A stretch of 64,000 nt of DNA from Rhineura floridana (GCF_030035675.1 NC_084499.1:15342610-15406609), one strand, 5' to 3'. Counted from the stretch's first letter, positions 20,752-33,075 are shown. Made by a program: numbers and translations. Notes: generated from the sequence alone by a model not told the origin.

Positions 20752-20946
20752 TTTTTTTTTTTTAATGCATTTCTATCCCACCTTTCCTCCAAGGTGTTCG
20801 AAGAGGTGCACATGATACTTTCCCACATTTTATCCTCACAACAAAGCTGTGAGGAGGGTTAGGCTGAGAGAAAGTGACTTGAGAGAAAGTGACTGAGTGG
20901 GGACTTGAACCTGAATCTTCCAAGTCCTAGTCCAACAGTTTAGCTG
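20752..20946 (-). mobile_element. CORE-SINE (MIR-like) with L2-type tail
   Basis: On the minus strand the order is tRNA-like head (TAGGACTTGG..TCAAGTCCCCACTC), CORE segment (CACTTTCTCTCAGCCTAACC, GTTGTGAGGAT) and the tail CTTGGAGGAAAGGTGGGAT. The spacer has a short tandem duplication of GAGAGAAAGTGACT. Confidence 0.67.
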
Positions 20947-20948
20947 TA

Positions 20949-21640
20949 AGAACATAAGAACTGCCCTGCTAGATCAGGCCAAAGGCCCATCTCATCCAAC
21001 GTCCCGTTCCCACAGTGGCCAACCAGAGGCCCCAATGGAAAGCCCAAAAGCAGGACCTGAGCGCAACAGTGCTGTCCCCTCTTGTGATTGCCAGCACCTG
21101 GTATTTGTGGGCATACTGCCTCCAACAGTGGAGGTCGAACATAGCCATTGTGGGTTTTTGTTATTATATGCCTTCAAGTTGACCATACCTATGGCGACCC
21201 TATGAATCAGTGACCTCCAAGAGCATTTGTCATGAACCACCCTGTTCAGATCTTGTAAGTTCAGGTCTGTGGCTTCCTTGATGGAATCAATCCCTGTCTT
21301 GTTTGGTCTTCCTCTTTTTCTACTCCCTCCTGTTTTTCCCCAGCATTATTGTCTTTTCTAGTGATCATGTCTTCTCATGATGTGTCCAAAGTGTGATAAC
21401 CTCAGTCTCATCATTTTAGCTTCTAGTGATAGTTCTGGTTTAATTTGTTCTAACATCCAATTAGTTGTCTTTTTCACAGTCCATGGTATGTGCAAAGCTC
21501 TCCTCCAACACCACATTTCAAATGAGTTGATTTTTCTCTTATCCACTTTAGCAGCCATTAATAGCCTTACCCTCCCGAAATTTATCTAATCCTCTGTTAA
21601 AAGCCACCCAAGTTGGTGGCTGTTATACAGGGAGTTCAGG
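20949..21640 (-). mobile_element. CR1-clade LINE 3' end, split by Bov-B
   Basis: The left part (20949-21150) is the 3' UTR from AAGAACATAAGAACTGCC to AACATAGCCATTG. The right part (21552-21640) resumes with AGCCATTAATAGCC and TAATCCTCTGTTAAAAGCC, the end of ORF2. Confidence 0.8.
21151..21551 (-). mobile_element. Bov-B LINE 3' fragment inside CR1
   Basis: The minus strand encodes KVDKRKINSFEMWCWRRALH and SLEAKMMRLRLSHFGHIMRR. The AGCCATT around both edges is the likely target duplication. Confidence 0.9.
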
Positions 21641-23011
21641 CAGTCAGTGAGCAACTGGCATTGGGAAGAGTCTCACAAAAATCCATGCTCCATCATAACA
21701 GTACCCACATCTCTAACCATACCTCCAGCGTCTACAGCCTGGCTTCACTCCCACATGCGCCCCAGTCCCAAACACCTGCAACGTGACGGTTCCCTGTGTC
21801 ACAAAAGCCACATGCTGAATATTTAATGGAATTATTGCAAATTTATCAACACAACTAGGTGATAAATGATGAGCGCTCCCTAGACAATACCCAGGACAAG
21901 GGAGTTGGAGGAGTTTCATCGCATTCTTTTGATTTTTGAAACAAGTAGCATGCAACTTTAAAAGGAAAAAGTGGGGGGGGGGGAGCTACAGAATTTCTCT
22001 CCTCTTCAGAGAAAAACAATCCAGCCTTTTCCCTTCCCCATTATTACCCTTGAGTCCCATCTCTGTTGGGCTTCTTATCCACCCCAGAAATTCCATTCCG
22101 AGAGACTGGTTCTTTTCTGCTAATGTCTCCAACCCACATCTCTTGCTCTCATCCATCCATACACTTCAGTATCCTTTTACTGTATATGAAGGAGGTGCGT
22201 TTTCCACTGCCCTTTGTCTCGAAGAAGAAAAAATTAATTCTCATTTGCATTACCTCCACTAAATGTCACCTAGCAATAGTTTGTTAGACATTAGCAATGG
22301 TGGCAGAGAGGGGTGCTGGGTAATTGCATTCTGCCTAGTGCTGGGATTTACATAATTTCAGACAGCAATTAAAGAATCTCTGGGAATATTTCCTCCTCTT
22401 CTCCATCTCGCTTGTTCACTTCCAACCTCTTTGTTCAAAGAAAGTGTTCGTTTACATTAAGGCGCTCAGCTCCTCGCTGTTCATTTGCATAAAATTAAAG
22501 GTTTTTGTGTTCCGAAACAGCAGGGTAACATTTAAAATTCCTTTTTAAAAGCTCACCTTCAAATAATAAAATGTTAATATCATTTCACAGGCTCAGAGAG
22601 GTTGCCAGCTGCCTTTCACAGCAAACTTTTACCCAATGCTATCAGCTATGTATGAGTGTTCGTGCGTGTATGCATGTTTGAGGATGGATAGAAAGATATA
22701 GAAATGCACAGGAGCCAAGGTTTTTGTAATAATATTTTGCATTTGGGGGCAGGGAATGATCTAGAGCGAGCCAAGATTTCTCAGATTAACACTTCTGAGA
22801 TTTTTCTTTTTCTGTCTTTCTTTCTTTACAAGATTGCTTGCCTTCACCATCAGGTCCAAGCATGGGTTGCAACCATACAATATACAATTATAAAAACAGA
22901 CAAACAGACAATGATTAATAAAAAACAACAAGTGAAACTGTTTTAGCCAGAACAGCTTCTTATTCAGCAAAAGAGGTGAGTCCCACAAAGCAAAACACAT
23001 TGACTGTCAAT
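21641..23011. other. Single-copy AT-rich DNA, possible conserved non-coding block
   Basis: No transposon is recognised over about 1.3 kb. The stretch at 21780-21900 and 22380-22560 (for example CATTAAGGCGCTCAGCTCC, TTCATTTGCATAAAATTAAA with an octamer-like ATTTGCAT) looks like vertebrate regulatory DNA. Inference only. Confidence 0.3.
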
Positions 23012-23445
23012 GGTAAGGATGGCTGAAACTGTGGATTGTGGTTTCTCTCCATTTCCAGTTTACCCAGTCTTAAGTTCAGTTCTTCACATTTCTGCATGAG
23101 TTTGCCATTTTGTTTTCTAACAAAAAAAAAAAGACCTCATGAAAATTAATCAGTAAATTTCTCCTAACATAACACATCTTTGTATGTCATTTTGCCTAAT
23201 AGACACCTTTTTGCCAACCAATTTCCCCCAATATTATCATTGTTGAATGTCGTTTTCACCAGTGTATACATTTGTATGTACAGCTTGCCCTGGCATATGA
23301 GTTTTTGTACCCATCACGTGGCTGGAGACAGTCACTGCAGAATTTGGAGAGGTGCACATTTCAAAGGGTGGCTGTGTCTGGGTTCACATGTTGTTTTGGA
23401 AACGGCAAATTAGGTAGGATCGCCTTTCCAGGAGAACTGAACTGA
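23012..23445 (+). mobile_element. MITE-A copy, diverged
   Basis: The body matches: CAGTTCTTCACATTTCTGCA, TTTTTGCCAACCAATTTCCC, GTGGCTGTGTCTGGGTTCAC, ending in AACTGAATTTCTCCCGGG. Confidence 0.68.
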
Positions 23446-23826
23446 ATTTCTCCCGGGTCAAAGTCCAGGCTAAAGAGGTGTGTCTTCAGCATGTGGCAAA
23501 AGCTGTACAATGAAGACGCGAGACGCACCACTCTTTGTCACCTCATCCCTTAGGAAAAGAAGCCCATGTTGCTGAATTTTCTCCAAATATTCTCCACCAT
23601 TTTCTGTAATGGTCACCGCCTCCACCACATACAATATCCTGGAACGACACTAGGCCCAGGGACATGGTGAAGGATGCAAAATGGTGACCAGCTGGCCAAC
23701 ACAGTTCCTGTTGTTGGTGCTTGCAGCAGCAGCAGCAAAACAAAATAAAAAAAAAACCACCAAAAATTAGGTCAAAAGAAAGGAGCTGTGCTGCTGTTCC
23801 TGCTGATGGCAAACTCCACTCATGAG

Positions 23827-24440
23827 TAGGGACAGCCAAATCTGTCAATCTTGGGGTCTCTCCACTTCCCACTCTTGTCACATTTCCACAGCAGTTCACG
23901 ATTTTTTTAAAGTCCTCCTGAAAATTAATCAACATTCTAGTGCAGATTTCTTCTAAGAGAACACATTTTTTGTATGTAATTTTGCTTAATATACACTTTT
24001 TTGCAAAGCAGATTTCCCTGACAATGCATTTTGGCATGTTATTTCCACTAATATGTGAATTTGTCTTTTGTTATGATTTATGATTATTAAACTTGTATCC
24101 CACATTTCCACCAAGGCACTCTTGGTGGCTCGCAAACATGGTTCTCCTCCTCCTGATGTTATCCTAACAACAACTCTGTGAGGTAGGTTAGGCTGAGAGA
24201 CATTGACTGGCCCAAGGTCATCCAGTGAGCTTCATGGCCAAGCAGGGTTTGAGCCCTAGCCTCCCAGGTCCCAATCCAGTGCTCTAACCACTACACCACA
24301 TATTACCTTAGTATATGCATTTTTGGACACATTACATGGCTGGACAACTGCACTGCAAAATTCGGAGGAGCATGAATTTCAGAGGATAGCTGTATAGTTT
24401 CAGAAAGTACAATTTAAGCATGAAAATGGGAACTGAATCA
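23827..24440 (+). mobile_element. MITE-A copy, split by a CORE-SINE
   Basis: It starts TAGGGACAGCCAAATCTGTC and resumes after 24303 with TATATGCATTTTTGGACAC to AACTGAATCAACTTTCTCAC. Confidence 0.7.
24062..24303 (-). mobile_element. CORE-SINE (MIR-like) with L2-type tail
   Basis: The minus strand has the head GTGGTGTAGTGGTTAGAGC, B-box-like GGGCTCAAACCC, CORE segment GACCTTGGGCCAGTCAATG and AACCTACCTCACAGAGTTG, and the tail CACCAAGAGTGCCTTGGTGG with GGGATACAAG. Confidence 0.78.
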
Positions 24441-25447
24441 ACTTTCTCACACGTGAAAGTAGAGAATGTCTCCTCTCTCTGGAAATATTTGGCGAAATGA
24501 TTCCCCCGCCCCCCACCTCCATTTCTCTGGTGGAGAGGCTATTTGCACACAGCTCGAAATGACAATCCGCCATTTGGGGGAAAGCCAGCGTAGTCTTTCA
24601 TTGAATGAAATTTGTGTTGCCCATGAATGTTTATGTCCTCTTTTAACCTGAAGTTAAACAAAACAGAGCCTGTATAATGATGATATGAGCGATCCAGAGC
24701 CATTAATGTAAACAACCACACACTATAGTATGTCACACCTATAAATTATATCCCCAAAGAGGTGGATGCCTACAGTCAAAGCAAACGATGCATTTTGCAA
24801 AATATCCAATGTACTCACATTTTAGTAGAATGCTAATCGAATACATCATGGTATTAAATGGCACTAAAACGCATCCAAAAGGTTTTCAATAAAACTTATT
24901 GAGCACATAGACAAAAAAAACCCACAGAGAGAATGTAGCATTAGAATTCAATTTTCTGAGTATCTCAGCTTTCATTTTTTTTAGTTCTTGTAGCGCAAAT
25001 ACATGCTTGACGTGTGTGGGAAATGCCTGCTAAACTCTTATAAGATAGAGAAGGTTTTTTCCACTTGTCTGTGGCAGGGATTCTGCGCTCTTTATAGCTT
25101 CTTGCCCCTCCATATGCTTTTCAAAATCAGAATGTGTTCGGCACGGTGCAAATCTTCTCAAGGTGCAGCATTTAGCCAAGATGCAGCATTTGGCTTTCCT
25201 TGGTGTGGGATTCTTTTCTTTTAACAAAACGGAAAAACATTAGGGTGGCATACACAGAGCAGCAGTCGACGTGTATGCAGCCACTGGAATATTGTCAAAC
25301 TTAGTCAAACTTAGTCTTTACATCCATCGTCGTTTGATGATGACACTAACATGAATCCACCTGAGAGACGTTCCTTGGCACACATAACTTGTCTCTTGAC
25401 TTGATAGGCCTGCTTCAGCTGAGCAGCTTTAATTATGGAGCCACATT
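24441..25447. other. Single-copy AT-rich DNA
   Basis: No repeat is recognised except the element starting at 25448. The part at 24580-24900 is TAAT/ATTA-rich and may be conserved non-coding sequence. Confidence 0.3.
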
Positions 25448-25600
25448 CGGGGTGGAGAACCTTTTCTCCTGTTTGAGTCTGCATACTGCTGCTGGTGGGT
25501 GGGGACAGAGCCAAAAGTGGGCGGGGCTGGAGCCAAAAGTGGGCGAGGTTAAGCCAAAGTGGGCAGAGCATCCTTTCTCTCTCACACACACTCAACCCTT
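25448..25600 (+). mobile_element. hAT-like fragment
   Basis: It starts GGGGTGGAGAACCTTTTCTC and contains three near-repeats of AGCCAAAAGTGGGCGGGGC. It resembles the left part of the 5272 family. Confidence 0.38.
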
Positions 25601-25749
25601 TTCTCCCTATTTTTTTCTGCCAGTCCCTTTCTATTCATTTGTTCCCCTCCCCCTTTGCCACCTACATGACATCAGGCTGAGGATTGCATACGGACCTCTG
25701 GCTATAGGTTCTGCTGTACACCATTCAAAGCTCTTCTACACAGTTCGTT

Positions 25750-25885
25750 GGGAAGAGGGACTGGCAAGACCTTTCTGGGAATTGTAGCTCTGTGCGGGGA
25801 ATGTGGGGGTCTCCTAACAACTGTCTGCAACCTTACAAACTACAGATCCCAGGATTCTTTGGGGAAAGCTATGTTTGGTGTGGGT
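25750..25885. mobile_element. Palindromic repeat G
   Basis: TGGGAATTGTAGCTCTGTG and GGGGGTCTCCTAACAACTG lie opposite ACTACAGATCCCAGGATTCT. Same family as 20262. Confidence 0.5.
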
Positions 25886-27342
25886 GTGACCCAAAGCCCT
25901 TTCCGTTGGTGGCCCCTGCCTTTGGAGGTGAGGTGGGTGGTGACTGGAGAAAGGGCCTTTTTGGGGGTGACACCTCCATCTGTGGAACATCGGTCCCTCT
26001 ATTGGCAGCAGCTGTCCAGGGTTTCAGACAATACCTGGAGCCTGGAAACATCTGCAGTCTTCTCCTGGACGTAGGTTTCCTCGTGCAGAACTTGCAAAGC
26101 ATTCTGGGCAGCTGTTGAGAGTCACATTGCCATAAAGATTTCAGCAACTTTCCCCCCCCCTTCGGCTGTTCTGACCATGGGCTCCAGCGTAAGCCTATAT
26201 TGATGGGACTCCAGCGCACGAGAATGGAGAGGAAAGAGGATCCCTTGCCAAGGAAGTGAACCGAGGCATTGGTCTCAGGTATTCAACTGTCAGGAAGATA
26301 TATGATCTAGTAGAGAGCTTTGTACAGCTGGCACAGGGGAAGTGGCGGCCGTCCCCATGCCAAGAGAACACACAATGAGCTTGGCATCTCCCAAATAAGC
26401 CCACACGAGCAAAGCCTCAGCACCAAACCCAAGGCGAGGGTCCCAGGAGCCACCTCTTTACCATATTGTGACAGCCGTGGCTGGCAAGACTCTATGGGCC
26501 CTTCCCAAGGGAGGAGCGCATTAGCGAAAGACAGAGCGGCGAGCCCATCTTTGAAGAGGCAAGTGAGTGGGGGGAGAGAGGAAACGCAAGATATGGAGGC
26601 TAGGAGCTTCACCTCCAGTTATCCCCCATGGCTGTCGTCTGCTGAAAGGTGCAGAAGGAGCCAAAGGCAGCTAAATCAGGAGGAAACAGCTTGTAGGAAG
26701 CATTGTCCAGGAAATGGGACAGAGAGCTGAAGAAAAGGGAGATAAAAGGGACCGAGCCCTCGCTCGCAGTCAGCAAACAATGCGTGGCTGCACAGGGCAT
26801 ATTCTCCAAGAGTAGCGCCAGCTCCTTGGGGCCCTGCTTGAGCACACTGGTCCCACTGCAGTAAAAAAAGGATTGCACAGCTAGACCTGGCAAAGGAAGC
26901 CATATCCTACAGATGGCGCCGGGTTTGTCATGCGCACAGCAAAAAAATCGGTGGCTGGGCAAATGGGCCCATAGCGATGTGGGGATTGCTAGTAGATTCC
27001 ATTATCTGGAGTCGCTGGATCTGTGTGCAGCTCCCCATGTGGTGAACCACTGAACTGCAGGTGGCAGCTTCTCAGTGAAGCATCTTTCTGACCTAGAGAC
27101 CCCACACACAATCTCTGTTTAGTCAATCAGCAGAGGAACGGGAAGGGGGCCTCCTTCCCATTGCAGTACTGGGAAGTTATTCTCCTCCCAGTCCAGTGCT
27201 GCATCAGGGACCAAAATTGCTCTCTCTGAAGTGATCTCTGTAGATCAGAGAGACTGTTTTTCTTCCCTATCGCAGGGCTGAGCTAGGAGGAGGGGAAACT
27301 CTCCTCCCAGACCGGCACTGTGATGGAGAAGAAAGCCCTCTA
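25886..27342. other. Mostly unassigned; L2-like trace at 25925-25995
   Basis: At 25925-25995 a broken frame resembles the RERAF..APSLWN block of L2. From 26320 to 26990 the DNA is GC-balanced, repeat-poor and open over 136 codons on plus and 117 on minus, neither with a known domain. An A-rich, single-copy-like region follows. Confidence 0.35.
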
Positions 27343-28395
27343 CTCAGGGCTGGCACCAGGCATGACTGGGCCCTTGGGCACCAGCCTGCCTGGGGCCTGC
27401 AGTGCCGTAGCTCAACCTCCCCACAGGTGGCATGGGGCTAATAAGCCCATATATCTCTTGTGACATGTGAATGAAGTGTGATGCAGCGTGCATAGGGCCG
27501 GCACTAAAGGGCGACCAGGTTGGGCTCTGGCTGAGGGCCCCTGGGCCATAGGTACCCCTGAGGGGCCCCTCAATAGAGTGGCAGAGTAGAGCTCCCTTTC
27601 CATGATCCGCAGCAGGGCAGCTGCCACGGATCACAGGGAGAGAGCTTGCAAGCCGACCGAGTGTTCGTTGGCTCCACTTACCTGTCTCTCCTGTCTTTTG
27701 AGGCTGAGCACACAGGGCTGCCATTAACCAAGATGGCAGCCAAGGTTTCCCTAAGGTGCCATCTTGGTTGATGGCAGGGATGAGCGCATGTAGCACGCAT
27801 GCATGCCATGAACGAAGATGGCAGCTGGGGCTTCAGCCCCTTAGGGAAACCTTGGCTGCCAACTTGGTTAGTGGCAGCCCAGTACGCACAGCTGCAAAAG
27901 ATAGGAGAGACAGGTAGGTGGGGCGTGTGCAGGTACACACATGTGTGTGTACAGGCGCACATGCACTGGGACCCTGGGCAAGCTGGTGGCCAATGGCCCC
28001 AGCATGCCTGGCGGCCGGCCCTGACCACACATGCCTGCCATCAACCAAGATGATAGCAGGGGTGTCAGCCTCTTAGGGAAGCCCCTTCTGCTATCTTGGG
28101 TGATGGCAAGCATGTGTGCACAGTGTGCATGGCATTCACATTGACAGGAGAGGTAGGTGGAGCGTGCATGCGGGTTTATTGAAGCCCACACTGTCTGTAT
28201 TAGGGAGGTGATCCACAGACTGGGAGACTGGGAGCTCTCTGTGATCCACAGCGCGGTTGGGTTGCAGGACCCGGTGCTGGTGCAGATCACGGAATGGTAG
28301 CGCTGCCCTCTCACCCTTCAGGGGCTCCTCTGTGCTGCAGGAGCCCTTGGCCAGTGCCCAACCTGGCCACCCTCTGGCGCCAGCTCTGCCTCCAC
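27343..28395 (+). mobile_element. Element E, nested GC-rich non-autonomous element
   Basis: The outer ends are CAGGGCTGGCACCAGGC and CTCTGGCGCCAGCTCTG. A second pair lies inside (AGGGCCGGCACTAAAGGGCG near 27495; GGCGGCCGGCCCTG near 28020), suggesting one copy within another. The interior repeats AAGATGGCAGC-like motifs in both orientations. Related DNA is at 59077-59604. The hAT-like class is inferred from the CAGGG ends. Confidence 0.42.
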
Positions 28396-28793
28396 TGCCT
28401 GTGCAAAAGTGCCACATCTTTTTTTTTTGGTGCAACACCATTGCTAAAAGATCTTCATGTTTCCTGGGTGCTAAGACATTCTCGCAATGGTGTTACACTG
28501 GAGGGAGAAGAGGAAGATAAGTGGAAGGCTAGAGGAAAATTTTGGCAGAGGAGGCTGGAGGGCCACTGGAAGCAGCTTTGCAGGCTACATGTGGGCCATG
28601 GATTCACAAGTCCTGGTGTAAAGGATAATGGATCTGCTTACTAGTCTGATCCTTGGTTTAATCAAGAGAGGTTCTGTGCTTGCTCCTTGCTGGTTATGGA
28701 TCATCTTTGCTTTGCTCTGTGACAGGGGCAGGCTGTGAGCAGCAGACTAAGGTGAGCCAGGAGGCAGGAGCCAGTGGCGGTGGCATAAAGCCA
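28396..28793. other. Unassigned sequence
   Basis: No recognised repeat or gene. Confidence 0.4.
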
Positions 28794-29090
28794 GAAGGAC
28801 AAGCCAGGACTGAGGAGCAAGTCAGAAGTCGAGAGTGAAGGACAATCAGGACTGGGAAGCAAACCAGAACTCAGGAGTGAAGGACAAGCCAAGATTGAGA
28901 AGCAAGCCAGAAGTCAGGAGTGAAGGACAAGCCAAGACTGAGAAGCAAGCCAGAAGTCAGGAGTGAAGGACAAGCCAGAATTGAGAAGCAAGCCAGAAAT
29001 GAGGAGTGAAGTACAAGCCAGGATTGAGAAGTAAGAAAGTTAGGACTGAAGGACAAACCAGGGATGACAAGCCAGGATTGAAGGACAACC
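28794..29090. repeat. 43-bp minisatellite, about 7 units
   Basis: GAAGGACAAGCC-type unit starts lie at 28794, 28837, 28879, 28922, 28965, 29008 and 29048, a spacing of 40-43 bp. The central units differ by only a few bases; the outer ones are more diverged. Open frames across it come from the repeat. Confidence 0.92.
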
Positions 29091-29964
29091 AAGGTATATA
29101 GGAACATGCCTTAAGGTGTTGAGTAGGGTTTAACTGGATCATGAAGCCTTCCTTCACTCCTTTCTATCCAGGAAGATCTAATGACTATCCTGGGATGGTG
29201 GGGACAATTCAGGGCTTGGGAAGACTCTAAGCTGACACTGCAGCACTCAGTTCAGTGCCTCACCACACAGGGCAGCTATACACAGATCCAAAGTTTCCCA
29301 GTTCGAGCCCTCGTAGCTTGTGACGCAAAAGTAGAGAGGGAGCATTGTACTTAACAGGAAAAACAAAACAGGAAGTGCAGCACATACTTCCTGTTTGGTG
29401 CAGACTTGGACTCCAGCACCTCCCTAGTCCCAGTGGAAGCATGGCACAGGCATCCACCTTTGTCAGCCTACCTTCCACTTCAGGGGCCAGAGAGGTGATT
29501 CCCAGCTGTGAATACCACCGCCGCTACCCCTGACGAAAAGTGAAACATGTGAAGGAAAACCCTCTGAAGTGCCAGGGAGGTTTCTGCGTGTCACTCAGCA
29601 GCACAATGTTTGCACCAGAGAGTAATGAGTGTCATCTCAGCAGCTGACAAGATTCACCACCCCAAAGAAAATGCAGCCTGTCAGCTGAAAGACTACAGGG
29701 ATGAACCAGAGCCGTCGCAGCAGCAAGGCGCCCTGAGGCCGCTGGAGTGTCCCAGAACACTGCACTACGTTGCTAAGGGGAAATGATTGCTGTGGCGGGA
29801 CGCGGGGCTGGAGGGGAGAGAGACGGAAAATGGCAGTCTTAATAAGCCACTCACAGCCTCTGGGGTGACAGCAGTGAAAGATACAACAGTCCATGGGGTG
29901 CTCAACAGATACTCACCCGAACTTGCTACTGCCGCAGAAACTGTCAATTCCTTTCACTGAAGGT
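29091..29964. other. Unassigned sequence
   Basis: No repeat is recognised. The part at 29600-29960 is GC-balanced and motif-rich and might be conserved; not tested. Confidence 0.33.
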
Positions 29965-30185
29965 TTTGTTGCGAGGGATCAGGCGAAAGGCCCATCTAGC
30001 CTGCCGTTCTGCATCCGAGAGCGGCTAACCAGATGCGTCTGAATGCTGTGAAAGAGGGCATGAAGGTGGCAGCATTCCTTGCTTGTCCCTGCACCTCCTA
30101 TCCGATGATAGACTGCCTCTGAACATGGAGGTTCTATTTAACTATGATAGCTAGAGGCCATTGGTTGACTTACCCTCCATTAACT
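29965..30185 (-). mobile_element. CR1-clade LINE 3' UTR, diverged
   Basis: AGGGATCAGGCGAAAGGCCC, CTAACCAGATGCGTCTGAAT and GACTGCCTCTGAACATGGAG match the 3' UTR family. Confidence 0.66.
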
Positions 30186-30852
30186 TGCTAGAAAGAAAGA
30201 GACTCCATCCTAGCGCTGATATTTTCAACATGGAGACGTTCTTTATTCGTACATTTAGCTGGCAGTTCATCTACCTTTTAATGTAAAGTTGGACATCATC
30301 CTAAATATGGAGGATTAGTTGAAGTCTTGAAGGAAGTGTGAGATAATTTAATAAGCAAACACTCCTGTTATGAATCATATACCGTACATGGTCAAGGAAA
30401 AGACCATCTTTACTATTTTTTCTTGTTCATTTCAAAATTTGCCTTCATCAAAATTTGCCGATGTCAAATAAAATTGGCCTCTGCTAATTCATCAACTAGA
30501 CTTTTCATTGATTATTTAAATGAAAAAATTGTTTTTGGGAGTGTTGGCCTATCCAGGGAATGTCCCCCTCACTCTGAATTTACTTCATTCATTCTTAGTG
30601 ACATGAAGACATAGCCACAATTCTACATAGCTGATTAGCTGTGTAAAATCATGACACTATCATGTTCATTACATAGTCCCTGATTGGCTGGCACCATCCA
30701 TAGTCCCTGATTGGCTGGCATCATCCATGTGAGAAACATAAGAAGGAGAACTGAATTGATAAACAGGAAAAGAAATGGCGCAGAAACAGGTAGAACACTC
30801 CTCTTCCACTCCACTCCCGCTCTCTCAGACAGATGCATGTGTGCACACATAC

Positions 30853-30910
<58 letters not shown>

Positions 30911-31714
30911 GGGAATGTCACTGAAGGGATGCCTTAGAAACTGCCTCACCTGGCTCTGAAGAATGGTACTTTAAAGAATCCAATATTGGCATCTCTCTCT
31001 TTGATAAACATTGGCACGGCATGCTTAGATCTTATTTATTTATCCTCGGAGAGGGGTTGATTACTATGCATTAGGTAGATGTGACACATTTATGGAAATA
31101 TGGGGACTCTTTATGGAATATATTAAGATTTAATAAATCATTCACAGTGTGGTCAAGAACTACAGCAGCCCTGATGAATGACTTGTGGGCTGTGTTGTGT
31201 ATGCGTTTGGTGAGTGAGCGTGTGTTTCATCTTCATTGTTGATTTGTTTGATCTCTATGTTTTAAAAAAGATGTATTGTTTTTTCTCCACTCTTAGATCA
31301 GCAATTTTCAGACTTTCCACATTCAGGGTACCTTTTCCATATCAACTCATTTCACACAACTAGGGGAGCTCTGCCCCCCTGCTCATTCTGCTCACCAACC
31401 CCCATCCCCGCCAACTCCTGACCCCAACTCTCCCCACCACCCCCAGGCAACACCATTCCCCTCACCAATCCACTTGTCTTGCCTGTTCCTCCGCTGCTGC
31501 TGCCACCACCATGCCAAACAAAGAGTGTCACTGCACAGCATAGCATAGCGCAGACTGCAAACTGCAGTCGATCTGCAGCATGACGCTTACATTTTTATTT
31601 AGATAGAAATGTTGCAGAGAATTCTGGGATACATTTTTAGGCACTTGTACATCGTTCTTGTGGGACAATGGTCAGGCCCATCGTAGGCCTGGCTCTGGTG
31701 CTACGTGACATGAG
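30186..31714. other. Mostly unassigned AT-rich DNA with a small duplication
   Basis: Two 27-bp units with CATAGTCCCTGATTGGCTGG start at 30672 and 30699. The same motif appears in the hairpin at 41484. Nothing else recognised apart from the AG microsatellite. Confidence 0.4.
30858..30906. repeat. (AG)n microsatellite
   Basis: About 24 AG units. Several low-complexity open frames on both strands derive from it. Confidence 0.97.
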
Positions 31715-31872
31715 CAGGGCCACATCCACACCATATATATAAAGCAGTTTAAACAGTCATGGCTTCCCCCAAAGAATCCTGGGAACTGTAGCTTGTTAAA
31801 GCTGCCAAGAGTTGTTAAGAGAACCCTATTCCCCTCTCAGAGCTACGATTCCCAGAGTTCCCTAGGAAGAGC
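31715..31872. mobile_element. Palindromic repeat G
   Basis: CAAAGAATCCTGGGAACTGT faces AGAGCTACGATTCCCAGAGT; the preceding ATAAAGCAGTTTAAACAGTC is also seen at 33820. Confidence 0.52.
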
Positions 31873-32326
31873 AGGGGTGTAGTCATCCATGGTCTCGGGG
31901 AGGGGGTCTCAGACCCTTACTTTTTTGGGAGCCAGGTCCCAATAGGGTCCAGCATCCTACGAGTCAATCTGCATGAGAGGGGAGTTTGTTGGCCGCTGAT
32001 ATAGTCTTCTAATATGCTGCCTTGTCCTTTCCTGCTGATTGGGGTAAATCAAAGTGAAAGGAGGTGAGTCAGCCATTGAGAAGACTCTTCTCAGCAGCTA
32101 ACACTCTCCCCTTTCATGCTGATTGGCTCCTAGGGATGTCTGTTCTTGTGGGAGAATGCATTAATAAAGATCTCATTCTTAATCCAGCAGGAAAAAAAGT
32201 GGGAAGGGGGAAGATGTGTGGGTTTATTCCAGCCCAAAGCCAGGAGTAAGGGAGGAGAAGAAATAGAGATAAAGAACATGTTCAGGGGGGAAGGAGTGTG
32301 TGTGTGATAGTATTTCAGCTTTTGAT

Positions 32327-32389
<63 letters not shown>

Positions 32390-33075
32390 ATGATGATGAA
32401 GATAACTGCCTGAATGGTTTAAAACCCCTCTCTTTTTTTAACATTCTACATATGTGTGGGAGGAGGAGGGGGTGACACAGGGACATAGGAGAACAGGGTG
32501 GGAAAATCCCTTCCTGTCTTCTAGAAGTTGGGAAAGTTCAAAAAGTTAGAAATTCCTATGCAAAATGAGTGCCTAGCCTGTTCGGAGAGTGTGAATTCCT
32601 TCATTTTGGAAAAACAGGTTTTGTCTTAACCCAGAAGCAAAAAAGCCTCCAGAGTTTTAAAAAAGCTTGATTTTTTCTTTATTGTTGTAAAGCTTTCTGA
32701 ATCAGTTATGTAGACCCCAATGAGTGTCAATTGGAAGCAAGCCTTTACTAGTTCCTATTTCAGAAAGCCAAGACAAGTTGTGGAGAGTGAGAATTCTGCA
32801 ATTGCATAAGAGACAGTGAATCCTGATGGTAGCATCCCATCTACATCATCAAGCAGTTTAGTCGCAGCAGGAGATAAACAAGTAGACACTGAATTCAATA
32901 ATTCAGGCAATATCACCATCAAATGGTGATGGTGATAAGAGAAACAGAAAGCAGTATTCAAGCCTGGCCAGATTATTCTATAAAAAGGTTGCATAATCTT
33001 AGAAGGGTGTGTGGCTGTGACTATCATGAAGGAACCTTGAGCTTCTGAATTTGCCACTACAATACTGGGAAAGAC
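31873..33075 (+). mobile_element. Dispersed repeat D, long copy
   Basis: It starts AGGGGTGTAGTCATCC and has TCCTGCTGATTGG and CTCCCCTTTCATGCTGATTGG. Its probable 3' end near 32985-33060 (GTGTGGCTGTGACTATC, CTTCTGAATTTGCCAC) matches that of the copy at 51492, implying several hundred bases of extra DNA inside this one. Confidence 0.46.
32323..32386. repeat. (GT)n(GA)n compound microsatellite
   Basis: About 14 GT units followed by about 18 GA units, inside repeat D. Confidence 0.95.

Noticed and set aside
26320-26962. 136- and 117-codon frames on opposite strands
   Set aside because: No domain, no splice-like borders that fit, and overlapping antisense frames suggest base-composition effects.
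28871-29157. Ser-Trp-Leu-rich repetitive frames on the minus strand
   Set aside because: They come from the 43-bp minisatellite, whose unit is not a multiple of three, so the frame rotates between units.
30635-30959. Leu-Ser- and Arg-Glu-rich open frames on both strands
   Set aside because: They are translations of the (AG)n microsatellite; the same holds for 32130-32486 and 46802-47042.
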